From the NCBI RefSeq assembly GCF_001267885.1, contig NZ_CP012382.1, forward strand, positions 7,365,001 through 7,429,000: a DNA stretch of 64,000 nucleotides. The letters are read 5' to 3'. Position 1 is the first letter of the stretch; each line of letters begins with the position of its first letter. Made by a program: the position numbers and the translations under genes. The notes beneath the pieces were generated by a model. That model was not told the origin of the DNA. It saw only the letters and a list, made by a program, of their open reading frames with translations, and did no database searches. The stretch comes from Streptomyces ambofaciens ATCC 23877 (GTDB lineage Bacteria; Actinomycetota; Actinomycetes; Streptomycetales; Streptomycetaceae). Shown piece after piece: positions 56,395 to 64,000 of this stretch.

Positions 56395-56423
56395 ATGGGC
56401 GCGAGGACCGGAGGGCGGTCGGC

Positions 56424-56678
56424 TCAGAGGACGGTCTCGCCGTCGTGGGTCCCGCCCTGACAGCGCTTCGTGAAGGTGCCCGTCCCCGACTCGTCGACCG
56501 AGACAATGATCACGCCGCCGCCCTGGACGCACTGGGTCGCCGTCACCTCGCTCGGAAGGCGCGCGACCCGAAGGGCGCCGGAATCGGCCTGGACGGCGCG
56601 CGCAGCGGCCCCGGCCGGAGCGGCGCACAGTACCGACAGGGTCAGGGCCGCGATCACGGACCAGGACGACTCGCGCAT
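56424..56678 (-). CDS. Small secreted protein with two cysteines (84 aa)
   Basis: ATG 56678 follows AAGGAG and starts MRESSWSVIAALTLSVLCAA, a Sec signal peptide ending near AGA/ARA. The mature part of about 58 residues has two cysteines (ATQCVQGG and FTKRCQGG), likely a disulfide, and a beta-like GGGVIIVSVDESGTGTFTK. I do not recognise a family. Its stop lies upstream of the catalase promoter and is on the same strand, so it could be read through. Confidence 0.7.
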   Translation of the reverse strand: MRESSWSVIAALTLSVLCAAPAGAAARAVQADSGALRVARLPSEVTATQCVQGGGVIIVSVDESGTGTFTKRCQGGTHDGETVL

Positions 56679-56804
56679 GGGACAGCTCCTTCTCACCGGT
56701 GCCGTACCAGCGTCACCGGGCGCCCTGGGGCGCGCCACCCCAGACGCCCGCACGGGCTAGGCCCCGGCCGGGGGTGCCGGTCGGGGCCCGATGCGCCCTG
56801 CGAC

Positions 56805-56819
56805 GCCCCGACTCGGGGC
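56805..56819 (-). terminator. Hairpin after the DUF2264 gene
   Basis: GCCCCGA (56805-56811) pairs with TCGGGGC (56813-56819), ending the sugar operon. A second imperfect GC hairpin lies at 56761-56788. Confidence 0.6.
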
Positions 56820-56829
56820 CGGACGGGGA

Positions 56830-58728
56830 CTAGCCCACCGTGTGCGTCACCCGCACCGGTCCGAACGAGACCCGGGTGCGCCCGCCACCGTCCGCCCAGA
56901 GGACCTCCACGCCGGCCCCGTCGGCGGTGACCTCCGTGACGGCCTCCGCCGCGGGAAGGGGCCCCGGCTCACCGCTGAGCGCTGCCACGCACGCGTGCAG
57001 GGAGGTGCCGCCCGCGTCGCCGGACAGCCGGGGCAGCTCGGCCCACGGCGCGTAGGCGGTGCCCTGCGGGGCGCGGACGGTCTCGGACCCGGGGTGCCAG
57101 CCGTGCAGGCCGTGCAGCGCCGACACCAGGGGCTCGTCGGGGCCGGTGGCCCATCCGGTCTGCGTGAGGCGGGCGCCGGGCGGAGCCCCGACCACCCGGT
57201 GCACCCGCAGCTCGTACGGTCCCCGCGCCACCGTCACGCTCTCCACCCGCAGGCCGGGCACCATCGGGGGGCCGCCGGCGAAGACCGGCCGGTGCCAGGA
57301 AGCCGCCCAGCCCCAGCCGTCTCCCTGCCCCGCCCCGAGCGGGTGGATGCGGCGGCGCACACTGCGTCGGCCGCCGACCTGGACCGACAGGTGGTTGTCC
57401 GCGACGTTCGCCGGCGCCGTGGGGCCCGTCCGGGTGGAGTAGGCCTGCCGCCCGTAGTGCGGGTCCTCCTCGGCGGCCGACTCGCCCTCGTGCGGCCGGA
57501 CATGGTCGCTGCCGTGGTTGTGCAGCCGTACGATCCCGTCCTCGCGCGTCGACTGCACCAGCAACCCGGGCGCGGGCAGGGCCAGTACCCGGTCTGCCTC
57601 CTCCACCGGAGCGGCTTCCTCCGTGGCCGTCCACAGGGGATGACCGGCGGGGGCGAGGAGCGACACGAACGCCTTCGACGCCCAGTACGGGGAGGCCGGC
57701 CCGGAGTACGGCTGCAGGGTGGCCTCGTGAGGGCCGTGCCAGCCGAGGCTGAGCAGCCCGTCGTCGGTCAGCGCGTCCCGCTCCAGGAAGTACCGCAGAC
57801 TGCCGCTGGCCAGCCGCCGGGAGGTGCCCGGCGTCAGTGGCGTGTGCCCGGTGACCGCACCCAGGCCCACGGCGGCGGAGGCGGCGAACCGGTACGTGAG
57901 CGAGCGGCCGAAGTGCAGCGGCGCGCCGTCCGCGCCGAACATCGCCGCGAAGCCGTCGAGGTGCGTGCGCAGCCGTTCCCCGTGACGGGAGGCGGCCTGA
58001 CCGGTGTCGCCCGCGAGATGGGCGTCGAGCACCGGGTAGAGGTGCAGCGCCCAGCCGTTGTAGTGGTCGAAGGCGCGGCCGTCGCCGTCGGCGTACCAGC
58101 CCTCGCCCTGATACCAGCCCTCCATCAACTCCAGCGCCCGCTCCCGGGCCGCGGCCGTCTCGCCGTCGCCGCGGCCGACGGACTCCAGGAACCCGGCGAC
58201 CGTGTACGGGAACAGGTACCAGTTGTTCGGCGCCGGAACGTGCCGCAGTGCCCCCCGCAGCCACTCCTCCACCCGGTCCTGTACCCCCGCGTCGAGGTGC
58301 TTCCACAGCCAGGGCGCGGTCAGCCGCAGCCCGAGTGCGACCGACGCCGACTCGACCATGGGCTGGCCCTGCACGTCGTGGTCGAGGATCAGCGGCCAGG
58401 ACTCGGTGTCGTCGCGGCCGGGGGAGCGGGTGCCCGACGCCAGACCGCGCGCGTACCGCTCCAGCCAGCCGTGCGGGTCGTCGCCGTCGGCACCCGCGAC
58501 GCGGAAGGCCGCCGCGAGGAACGTCCGGGCGAAGCCCTCCAGACCGTCGGAACGGGCTCCCGACCGCGAGGGCCTGCCCGGCAGGTCGAGCAGGGCGCAC
58601 CCGGGGGTGCTCCAGCGCCAGGCCGCCCACAGGAGCCCGTCCGCCACGGCCTCCCAGTGGGCGCGGGTGTAACCGGTGTACGGGCTCAGCACCCGGTCGT
58701 CGGTGGGCAGTTCGAACGGGATGCTCAT
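56830..58728 (-). CDS. DUF2264 protein (possible GH154 glycosidase)
   Basis: The 632-aa protein matches DUF2264: YTRAHWEAVADGLLWAAWRWS, WLRGALRHVPAPNNWYLFPYTV, GWYADGDGRAFDHYNGWALHLYP and LHFGRSLTYRFAASAAVG mark an alpha/alpha toroid. A C-terminal beta domain follows. DUF2264 proteins have, as I recall, been classed as GH154 with beta-glucuronidase activity; that assignment is from memory. There is no signal peptide, so it acts on imported oligosaccharide. ATG 58728 overlaps the dehydrogenase stop by ATGA. It is the last gene of the sugar ABC operon. Confidence 0.85.
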   Translation of the reverse strand: MSIPFELPTDDRVLSPYTGYTRAHWEAVADGLLWAAWRWSTPGCALLDLPGRPSRSGARSDGLEGFARTFLAAAFRVAGADGDDPHGWLERYARGLASGTRSPGRDDTESWPLILDHDVQGQPMVESASVALGLRLTAPWLWKHLDAGVQDRVEEWLRGALRHVPAPNNWYLFPYTVAGFLESVGRGDGETAAARERALELMEGWYQGEGWYADGDGRAFDHYNGWALHLYPVLDAHLAGDTGQAASRHGERLRTHLDGFAAMFGADGAPLHFGRSLTYRFAASAAVGLGAVTGHTPLTPGTSRRLASGSLRYFLERDALTDDGLLSLGWHGPHEATLQPYSGPASPYWASKAFVSLLAPAGHPLWTATEEAAPVEEADRVLALPAPGLLVQSTREDGIVRLHNHGSDHVRPHEGESAAEEDPHYGRQAYSTRTGPTAPANVADNHLSVQVGGRRSVRRRIHPLGAGQGDGWGWAASWHRPVFAGGPPMVPGLRVESVTVARGPYELRVHRVVGAPPGARLTQTGWATGPDEPLVSALHGLHGWHPGSETVRAPQGTAYAPWAELPRLSGDAGGTSLHACVAALSGEPGPLPAAEAVTEVTADGAGVEVLWADGGGRTRVSFGPVRVTHTVG

Positions 58729-59765
58729 GCCAGGAACGCCAGCCTTTCGCGTCGTACGGGGTGGAGGAAACCGGCACCGGAGGCCCAGCGGGTCGTCTCG
58801 GCGAGCGCGAGGTCGGCCAGGCGGCGCCATTCGTTGCCCTCGGAGCCGGCCAGGTGCGGGGTGATCAGCGCGTTGTCGCAGTCCCACAGCGGATGGTCCG
58901 CCGGCAGCGCCTCGGGATCGGTGACGTCCAGCACCGCCCGGATCCGGCCCGCCCGGAGGGCGTCGGTGAGCGCGTCCTGGTCGACGACCGCCCCGCGCGA
59001 GGTGTTGATCAGCACCGCGTCGGCCGGCATCGCGTCGATCAGCGGGCGGCCGACCAGACCGCGGGTCGTGGGCAGCAGCGGGGTGTGCACGCTGACGGTG
59101 TCGCAGCGGCCGAACAGCTCGGGCAGCTCGACGCGTTCGACACCGAGTCCGGCGGCCTCCTCGTCACTCACGAACGGATCGTGCAGGAGGATCTCGAAGT
59201 CGTGCGGTCGCAGCAGTTCGACGACCCGGCGGCCGATCAGCGAGGCCGACAGGATGCCCACCGTGCGGCGGTGGTTGCCGACGCTGCGCGGGGTGCGCAG
59301 CCAGTTGCCGCGCGTCCGGGACATCCGGTAGTCGCGGGCGCGCTCGAACACCCGCTTGCCGGTGAGGAGGATCATGGCGAGGGTGTACTCGGCCACCGGC
59401 AGCGCGTTGGCGGCGGCGGCCGAGGAGACCTCGATCCCCCGCTCCCAGCACGCGTCGGTGACATGCCCGCGGACACTGCCCGCCGTGTGCACGACGGCCC
59501 GCAGCCGGGGCGCCGCCCGCAGCACGTCCGCGTCCAGCGGCGGACATCCCCAGCCGGTGATCAGCAGGTCGACGTCGGCCAGCACGGACCGGGCCCGCGG
59601 TGTGGACAGGTCGTCCAGCACCGGGAGCGGCGCGAGGTCGCAGACCCGGCGGAACGCGCCGAGGGACTGCGGGTCGAGGACGGCCGAGGCGGCGTCCGGG
59701 GACATGGCCACGGCGGCACGGGGCCGGGGTCCGCGGGCGGGGGAGTCCGGGACATGCGGGGTCAC
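58725..59765 (-). CDS. D-isomer-specific 2-hydroxyacid dehydrogenase family protein
   Basis: The 346-aa protein has the 2-hydroxyacid dehydrogenase layout: a catalytic arginine in NTSRGAVVD, a glutamate region DVTDPEALPADHPL and a histidine in ITPHLAGSE. The NAD-binding turn reads GILSASLIG rather than GxGxxG, so the first glycine of the triplet is serine. GTG 59765 overlaps the permease stop by 4 bases. In a sugar operon it probably reduces or oxidises a sugar acid. An internal start at MSPDAASAV is possible. Confidence 0.88.
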   Translation of the reverse strand: MTPHVPDSPARGPRPRAAVAMSPDAASAVLDPQSLGAFRRVCDLAPLPVLDDLSTPRARSVLADVDLLITGWGCPPLDADVLRAAPRLRAVVHTAGSVRGHVTDACWERGIEVSSAAAANALPVAEYTLAMILLTGKRVFERARDYRMSRTRGNWLRTPRSVGNHRRTVGILSASLIGRRVVELLRPHDFEILLHDPFVSDEEAAGLGVERVELPELFGRCDTVSVHTPLLPTTRGLVGRPLIDAMPADAVLINTSRGAVVDQDALTDALRAGRIRAVLDVTDPEALPADHPLWDCDNALITPHLAGSEGNEWRRLADLALAETTRWASGAGFLHPVRRERLAFLA

Positions 59766-60625
59766 TTGACGGCTCCGGCGGTCAGGCCGCTGCGCCAGAA
59801 ACGCTGGAGCAGCACGAAGGCGAGGATGAGCGGAAGGACGGCGAGCAGCGAACCCATGATCACCACGGGGTAGTACTCCGGCGACACGGAGGCCGCGCTG
59901 TTCCACTGGTAGAGCCCGAGGCTGACGGGATACAGGTCCTGGTCGGACAGCATCACCATGGGCAGGAAGAAGTTGTTCCAGATCGCGGTCAGCTGGAAGA
60001 GGAAGACGGTGACCAGACCGGGGCCGAGCATCCTGAGCGCCACCCGGGCGTACGTCGTCAGCTCGCCCGCGCCGTCCACGCGCGCCGCCTCCAGCACCTC
60101 GTCGGGCACATAGCCCCGCGCGAAGATCCGGCCGAGGTAGACGCCGAACGGGTTGAACAGCACCGGGATGAACACCGCCCAGAAGGTGTTGACCAGGCCG
60201 GCCTCGGACGCCATCAGGTACAGCGGCAGCGCGAGCACCGTCTGCGGCACCATGACGGCGGCCAGGACCAGGCCGAAGAGCTTCTCCTTGTGCCGGAAGC
60301 GGTACTTGTCGAAGGCGTAGCCGCAGGCCACGCTCACCAGGGCGCCGACCGCCGCGCCCACCACCGCGTACAGCAGGCTGTTGACGTACCAGCGGCCGTA
60401 GAGCCCGCCGTCCATGGCGAAGAGGTCCGTGAGATTCCGTCCGAAGGAGAAGTCGCTCATGGACAGCAGGTCGCTGCCGAACAGCGCGTCCCGGGTCTTG
60501 GTGGAGGCGAGCACCAGCCAGAGCACCGGCAGCAGCGTGTACAGGACGGAGATCGCGACGACCGCGTTGACCGTCGCCCGGCCCAGCAGTCCCGAGCGCG
60601 GCCGGGAGGTGTCGGTGGTGCTCAT
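59762..60625 (-). CDS. Carbohydrate ABC transporter permease (MalG/LacG-type)
   Basis: The 287-aa permease has six membrane helices and the coupling motif EAARVDGAGELTTYARVALRMLGP (about 190-213), the EAA loop that contacts the ATPase. It starts at ATG 60625, overlapping the MalF-type gene by 4 bases. As in many Streptomyces sugar operons, no ATPase gene is present. A shared MsiK-type ATPase encoded elsewhere is presumed. Confidence 0.93.
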   Translation of the reverse strand: MSTTDTSRPRSGLLGRATVNAVVAISVLYTLLPVLWLVLASTKTRDALFGSDLLSMSDFSFGRNLTDLFAMDGGLYGRWYVNSLLYAVVGAAVGALVSVACGYAFDKYRFRHKEKLFGLVLAAVMVPQTVLALPLYLMASEAGLVNTFWAVFIPVLFNPFGVYLGRIFARGYVPDEVLEAARVDGAGELTTYARVALRMLGPGLVTVFLFQLTAIWNNFFLPMVMLSDQDLYPVSLGLYQWNSAASVSPEYYPVVIMGSLLAVLPLILAFVLLQRFWRSGLTAGAVK

Positions 60626-61608
60626 CGGGCCTCCTCGGCGTCGGCGCGGCTGGTGAAGCGGGTGACGCCGTAGGACAGGGCGATGGTGCAGACGAGCAGG
60701 ACCACCGAGGCGGCCGCGGCGAGGCTGTAGTTGTTGCGGGTGAAGGCCGCGTCGTAGATGTACATGCTCGGCGAGAACCGGGAGTTGATCATCGGGGAGG
60801 ACTGGCTGAGCAGCATCGGCTCGGTGAAGAGCTGGAGGGCCCAGATCAGGGTGAAGATCGACACCATGACGATGGAGGCCCGTACCAGCGGGGTCTTCAC
60901 CTGGAGCGCCGTGCGCACGGGCCCCGCGCCGTCCACGACGGACGCCTCGATCACCTCGCGCGGCACGGCCTGGAGCGCCGCGTAGAAGACCACCATGTTG
61001 TAGCCGAGGTTGCTCCACAGGGCGATGTTGACGATGGACGGGATCACCGTGTGCACGCCCAGGAAGTCGATCGTGATGTCGCCCTGGGCGAAGAGTTCGA
61101 TGATCGGGCTGATGCCCGGCGTGTACAGGTACAGCCAGATCAGCGCCGCGATGATGCCGGGCACCGCGTGCGGCAGGAACAGGCCGAGCTGGGCGAAGGC
61201 GCGCAGCCGGACCACGCCGGAGTCCAGCAGCAGGGCGAGGACGAGGGCGAGGGCGACCATCAGCGGGATGTAGAGCAGGCAGTACAGCGCGACCGTGCCG
61301 AGTCCGCCGAGGAAGGTCGGGTCGGTGAGGACGGCCGTGTAGGAGCGCAGCCCGACGAAGAGTGTGCGTTCGGGCCCGAATCCGAGGCCGGGCTGGTCGT
61401 CACTGAAGAAGCTGAGGTACACGGCCGTGCCGACGGGGATCAGGAAGACGGTGGCCAGCAGGACGAAGAAGGGCGTCATGAGGACGCCGCAGGCGGCCAG
61501 TTGCCGGCGCTTCGCCGCTCTTCGGGCGCGCAGCCCGGAGGCGGAGGGCGCCGGAACGGTGGCGTGGGACGCGCCGGCCGGCACCCGTGGGTGGGTGGTC
61601 GTGGTCAT
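60622..61608 (-). CDS. Carbohydrate ABC transporter permease (MalF/LacF-type)
   Basis: The 328-aa permease starts MTTTTHPRVPAG, has a cytoplasmic head of about 40 residues, six membrane helices and the EAA loop EASVVDGAGPVRTALQVKTPL (about 220-240). It pairs with the MalG-type permease. Its start lies 25 bases after the binding-protein stop. Confidence 0.93.
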   Translation of the reverse strand: MTTTTHPRVPAGASHATVPAPSASGLRARRAAKRRQLAACGVLMTPFFVLLATVFLIPVGTAVYLSFFSDDQPGLGFGPERTLFVGLRSYTAVLTDPTFLGGLGTVALYCLLYIPLMVALALVLALLLDSGVVRLRAFAQLGLFLPHAVPGIIAALIWLYLYTPGISPIIELFAQGDITIDFLGVHTVIPSIVNIALWSNLGYNMVVFYAALQAVPREVIEASVVDGAGPVRTALQVKTPLVRASIVMVSIFTLIWALQLFTEPMLLSQSSPMINSRFSPSMYIYDAAFTRNNYSLAAAASVVLLVCTIALSYGVTRFTSRADAEEAR

Positions 61609-61633
61609 GGGGTGTCACCTGCCTTTCGTCGGC

Positions 61634-62968
61634 TCAGGTGCTGTGCTGGGTGGTGGACAGGCCGAGAGCCTCGAGGTCGGGCATGGTGCCCTCCTGGGCG
61701 GTGCGCAGGGACTCGACGAGGCTTCCCTGACCGCCGCCGACGCGGGCGAAGGAGTCCTGCATGACCTTCTGGGTCGCGCTCATCCGCGGACCCCACGTCC
61801 AGTTCTCGCCGATCTTCCCCGCCTCCCGCTCGAACAGCGTGTAGATGTCCTGCCCGCCGTAGTACGACCGGTCGAAGGCGTCGCGGCCCACGGAGACCAG
61901 GCCCGGAGCGGCCGGGTACTGGCTGCTGGTGCCGCTGGAGAGGCGGGCGCGCAGGGCGTCGGGGTGGGAGACCTGCCACTCGATGAACTCCATCGCGGCC
62001 TCCGGGTGGCGGCTGTCCTCGGTGACCGCGAAGGTCGAGCCGCCGTGCGTGCCGGCGGACGGGGCGCGGGTGTCCCACTGCGGCAGCGGCGCGATCCGCC
62101 ACTGGCCCTTCTGGCCGGGGCGCGCGTTCATCTGCGCGCCCGCGTCCCAGGCGCCGCTGAGCCGGGTGAGGACGAGTCCGTTGCCGATCTGCGCGTCGGA
62201 CTGCCTGCTCTCGACGGCGTTCATGAAGACGTCGTCCCGGTCGATGAGCCGCTGCCAGTACTCCGCGACCCGTCTGGACGGCGCGTCGGCGAGGGAGACG
62301 TTCCAGGCGCCCTTCGAGGTGTCGAACCACTGGGCGCCCGCCTGCCAGGCGTAGCAGGCGAACTGGGTCATCCCGTCGGTGGGGAACAGCACCAGCCGAC
62401 GGTCGGGCGCCTTGCGGCGCACGGTCGCGGCCTGCTCGGCGAACTCGTCCCAGGTGCGCGCGGGCCGCAGTCCGTAGTGCTCGAACAGGTCGGCGCGGTA
62501 GTGCATGACCATGGGCTCGACGTCCAGCGGCACGCTGTACACCCGGCCCTGGAAGGTGGTCAGCCCGAGCGCCTGGGGGAGCAGACTGCGGCGCAGGCGG
62601 TCGCTGACCAGGTCGGTGAGGTCGCGGGCGACGCCGTCGATGGCGTACCCCGGCACCTGCGGATACTCGATGGTGGCGACGTCCGGCGCGTTGCCGGCCC
62701 GGGCGGCGTTGCTGAGCTTGGCGTAACCGCCCTGCCCACCGGAGGGGATCTGCTGGAACTCCACCTGGACGGTGCGGTGCGTGCGGTTGAAGGCGTCGAC
62801 CACCTCCTGGCTGCCGCGCAGGGCGGACCAGAAGGTGATGCGCGTGGTGGTGCCCGTGCGGGCCGACGAGGCGCCGTTCCCCCCGCTGCAGGCGCTCACG
62901 GCGCCTGTCAGGGGTACGGCCGCCATCGCGGCGAGTACGGACCGACGGCTGGGTGGTCGTCCGGGCAT
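61634..62968 (-). CDS. Sugar ABC transporter substrate-binding lipoprotein
   Basis: The 444-aa extracellular binding protein (SBP_bac_1 type) has a signal with SRRSVLAAMAAVPLTGAVSAC. Cys27 is the lipidation site, and the RR suggests possible Tat export. The mature start TRITFWSALRGSQEVVDAFNR is typical of oligosaccharide binders. It leads the operon SBP-MalF-MalG-dehydrogenase-DUF2264. Two CTCAAACG(G/C)TC elements upstream (63047 and 63086) are candidate LacI sites. Confidence 0.93.
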   Translation of the reverse strand: MPGRPPSRRSVLAAMAAVPLTGAVSACSGGNGASSARTGTTTRITFWSALRGSQEVVDAFNRTHRTVQVEFQQIPSGGQGGYAKLSNAARAGNAPDVATIEYPQVPGYAIDGVARDLTDLVSDRLRRSLLPQALGLTTFQGRVYSVPLDVEPMVMHYRADLFEHYGLRPARTWDEFAEQAATVRRKAPDRRLVLFPTDGMTQFACYAWQAGAQWFDTSKGAWNVSLADAPSRRVAEYWQRLIDRDDVFMNAVESRQSDAQIGNGLVLTRLSGAWDAGAQMNARPGQKGQWRIAPLPQWDTRAPSAGTHGGSTFAVTEDSRHPEAAMEFIEWQVSHPDALRARLSSGTSSQYPAAPGLVSVGRDAFDRSYYGGQDIYTLFEREAGKIGENWTWGPRMSATQKVMQDSFARVGGGQGSLVESLRTAQEGTMPDLEALGLSTTQHST

Positions 62969-63044
62969 GGCGCCTCCCGCGGCTCCTGCGGGTCCGCGGG
63001 GGTGCGGACACGGCTGTTCGGGACACGGGAATCCTGAACGCCCT

Positions 63045-63096
63045 GACTCAAACGGTCAATAGATCGATCAGAAGAAAATGAAACGCTCAAACGCTC
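63045..63096. promoter_or_regulatory. Candidate LacI-family operators upstream of the sugar operon
   Basis: CTCAAACG(G/C)TC occurs at 63047-63057 and 63086-63096; the second also forms an AAACGCTC direct repeat (63081 and 63089). They lie 79-128 bases before the binding-protein start in an A/T-rich stretch, and the second overlaps the stop of the LacI gene. Repeated CGTTTGAG words suit LacI-type regulators. Confidence 0.5.
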
Positions 63097-64000
63097 ATTC
63101 GGCCGGACCGGCCGTCGATCCCCGCACCCTCAGCCGCGGCAGCAGCTCCACCCGCCGGCCCGGCCTGGCCCCCGGCGCCTCCGTCAGCCGCTGGAGCAGC
63201 AGTTCGGCGGCCATGCGCCCGACCTCGGTCTTCGGCGGCGACACGGCCGTCAGCGGCGGCGAGCCCAGTCCGGCCACGACGTCGTCGTACGCCACGACCG
63301 AGCAGTCCTCCGGCACCCGTATCGCCTCCTCCGCCAGACGCTGGACGACCATCAACGCGTCCACGTCGCCGTGCAGCACCATGGCGGTCGCCCCGACCTT
63401 GCGCATCAGGGCGGGCAACTCGGCCGTCTCGTCCGCCGTGTAGGGCCCGTCGGCCCCGGCCTCCGGCGCGATGAGCGTCCAGGCCCACCGCTCCACCAGC
63501 GGATGCGCCCCGGCGATCTCGGTGAAGGCGGCGCGCAGCGAACGCGCGGTGGGGCTGTCGTGGCGCGTGGCGAACACGATGCGCCGGTGACCGAGCCCCA
63601 CCAGGTGCTCCACGGCCAGATGCGCGCCGTACCAGTGGTCGGAGCACACCGAGTCCAGGGCGTGCAGGGCGCTGCCGCGCCACGGGCGGCGCTCCATCAG
63701 CACCGTCGGCACCGCGAGCGCGGCGAGCCACTCGTGGTCGGCCTCCTCCTCGGCCCGGCCGCGCCAGCGCGGGGCGATCAGCAGCCCGTCCGCACCCTCC
63801 GCCAGGGCCCGCTCCACCAGCGGCCGTTCGGCACCCGAGGCCTGCGGCGCGAGATGCAGGGCCAGGCGCAGCCCGGCCTCCTCCAGGACCGTGCGGGCGC
63901 CGTGCAGGGTCTCGTTCAGATACGAGTGCCGCACGGGCACCACCACGGCCACCCGGTCCCCGGCCGCCGCGCCTCCGCCGGCGGGCTCCTCCTCCGCGGG
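63095..64000 (-). CDS. LacI/GalR-family regulator, 5' end beyond the right edge
   Basis: About 302 residues are visible and the frame stays open to the window edge; the N-terminal helix-turn-helix lies outside. The effector domain has VAVVVPVRHSYLNETLHGARTVLEEAG, DHWYGAHLAVEHLVGLGHRRIVF and SVVAYDDVVAGLGSPPLTAVSPPKTEVG, all hallmarks of the family. It is the likely local repressor of the sugar ABC operon that follows on the same strand. The GTG at 63952 is internal, not a start. Confidence 0.9.
   Translation of the reverse strand, partial: PAEEEPAGGGAAAGDRVAVVVPVRHSYLNETLHGARTVLEEAGLRLALHLAPQASGAERPLVERALAEGADGLLIAPRWRGRAEEEADHEWLAALAVPTVLMERRPWRGSALHALDSVCSDHWYGAHLAVEHLVGLGHRRIVFATRHDSPTARSLRAAFTEIAGAHPLVERWAWTLIAPEAGADGPYTADETAELPALMRKVGATAMVLHGDVDALMVVQRLAEEAIRVPEDCSVVAYDDVVAGLGSPPLTAVSPPKTEVGRMAAELLLQRLTEAPGARPGRRVELLPRLRVRGSTAGPAE

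Noticed and set aside
59762..62968. A missing sugar-ABC ATPase as evidence of a broken operon
   Set aside because: Streptomyces sugar importers commonly share an MsiK ATPase encoded elsewhere, so absence is normal.

Overview
The window is a high-GC actinobacterial segment that reads as Streptomyces. Genes show strong third-position G/C bias and frequent GTG starts with 4-base ATGA/GTGA overlaps. Streptomyces-type families are present: DUF397 with its XRE partner, DUF574 methyltransferase, DUF5133, SpoIIE-type phosphatases with separate HATPase and STAS proteins, a LAL regulator and secreted GH10/GH46 glycanases. TTA leucine codons are very rare. From memory, the order catalase, glpD, xylanase, chitosanase, ferredoxin reductase recalls the left arm of the S. 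coelicolor-type chromosome; I cannot verify that here.

Layout. 1-6.5 kb: end of a Gfo/Idh/MocA oxidoreductase, a secreted cutinase/lipase-like hydrolase, a 955-aa LAL regulator behind a 20-bp perfect palindrome, and a PucR-type regulator. 6.6-8.3 kb: an IS110-family element that split a tandem ~67-bp repeat; its long 5' non-coding end could encode a bridge RNA. 8.5-13.5 kb: a complete branched-chain amino-acid/amide ABC operon (livFGHM plus binding lipoprotein). 13.6-19.5 kb: DUF574 methyltransferase, a whiJ/abaA-like trio (XRE, DUF397, HATPase), a HEAT-like protein, an ABC exporter and DUF5133. 19.6-25 kb: GlxA-type AraC regulator, membrane proteins and a two-gene ATP-grasp RiPP (graspetide) locus, tgmA-tgmB. 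25-29.7 kb: a three-subunit molybdenum hydroxylase and a mycothiol-type DinB protein. 29.8-35.8 kb: an unknown protein, an SDR, a YihY/BrkB membrane protein and a four-gene roadblock/DUF4388-like cluster with an internal 37-bp tandem repeat.

35.8-48.9 kb: FprA-like reductase with an iron-box-like site, MFS exporter, a 48-aa gene, CsbD, chitosanase, two large PP2C phosphatases, a GH10 xylanase with CBM2 (TTA codon 6, canonical xylanase palindrome), an anti-sigma-type HATPase and a STAS antagonist. 48.9-53.8 kb: glpD-TetR divergent from an alkyl-DHAP-synthase-like flavoprotein and a lipid kinase, possibly a glycerol-lipid pathway. 54-56.7 kb: a large KatE-type catalase with a sigma-B-consensus promoter, and a small secreted protein. 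56.8-64 kb: a tightly overlapping sugar-ABC operon (binding protein, two permeases, 2-hydroxyacid dehydrogenase, DUF2264) with a LacI-family regulator running off the right edge.

Two themes link the parts. First, partner-switching components (two PP2C phosphatases, two HATPases, one STAS protein) lie near likely sigma-B-type stress targets (catalase, CsbD). Second, secreted polysaccharide degradation (xylanase, chitosanase, sugar ABC with DUF2264) sits under apparent local and possibly bldA control. The most rewarding items for follow-up are the IS110 bridge-RNA candidate in its split repeat, the minimal graspetide locus, the GTPase-less roadblock cluster with phased repeats, and the glycerol-lipid gene set.
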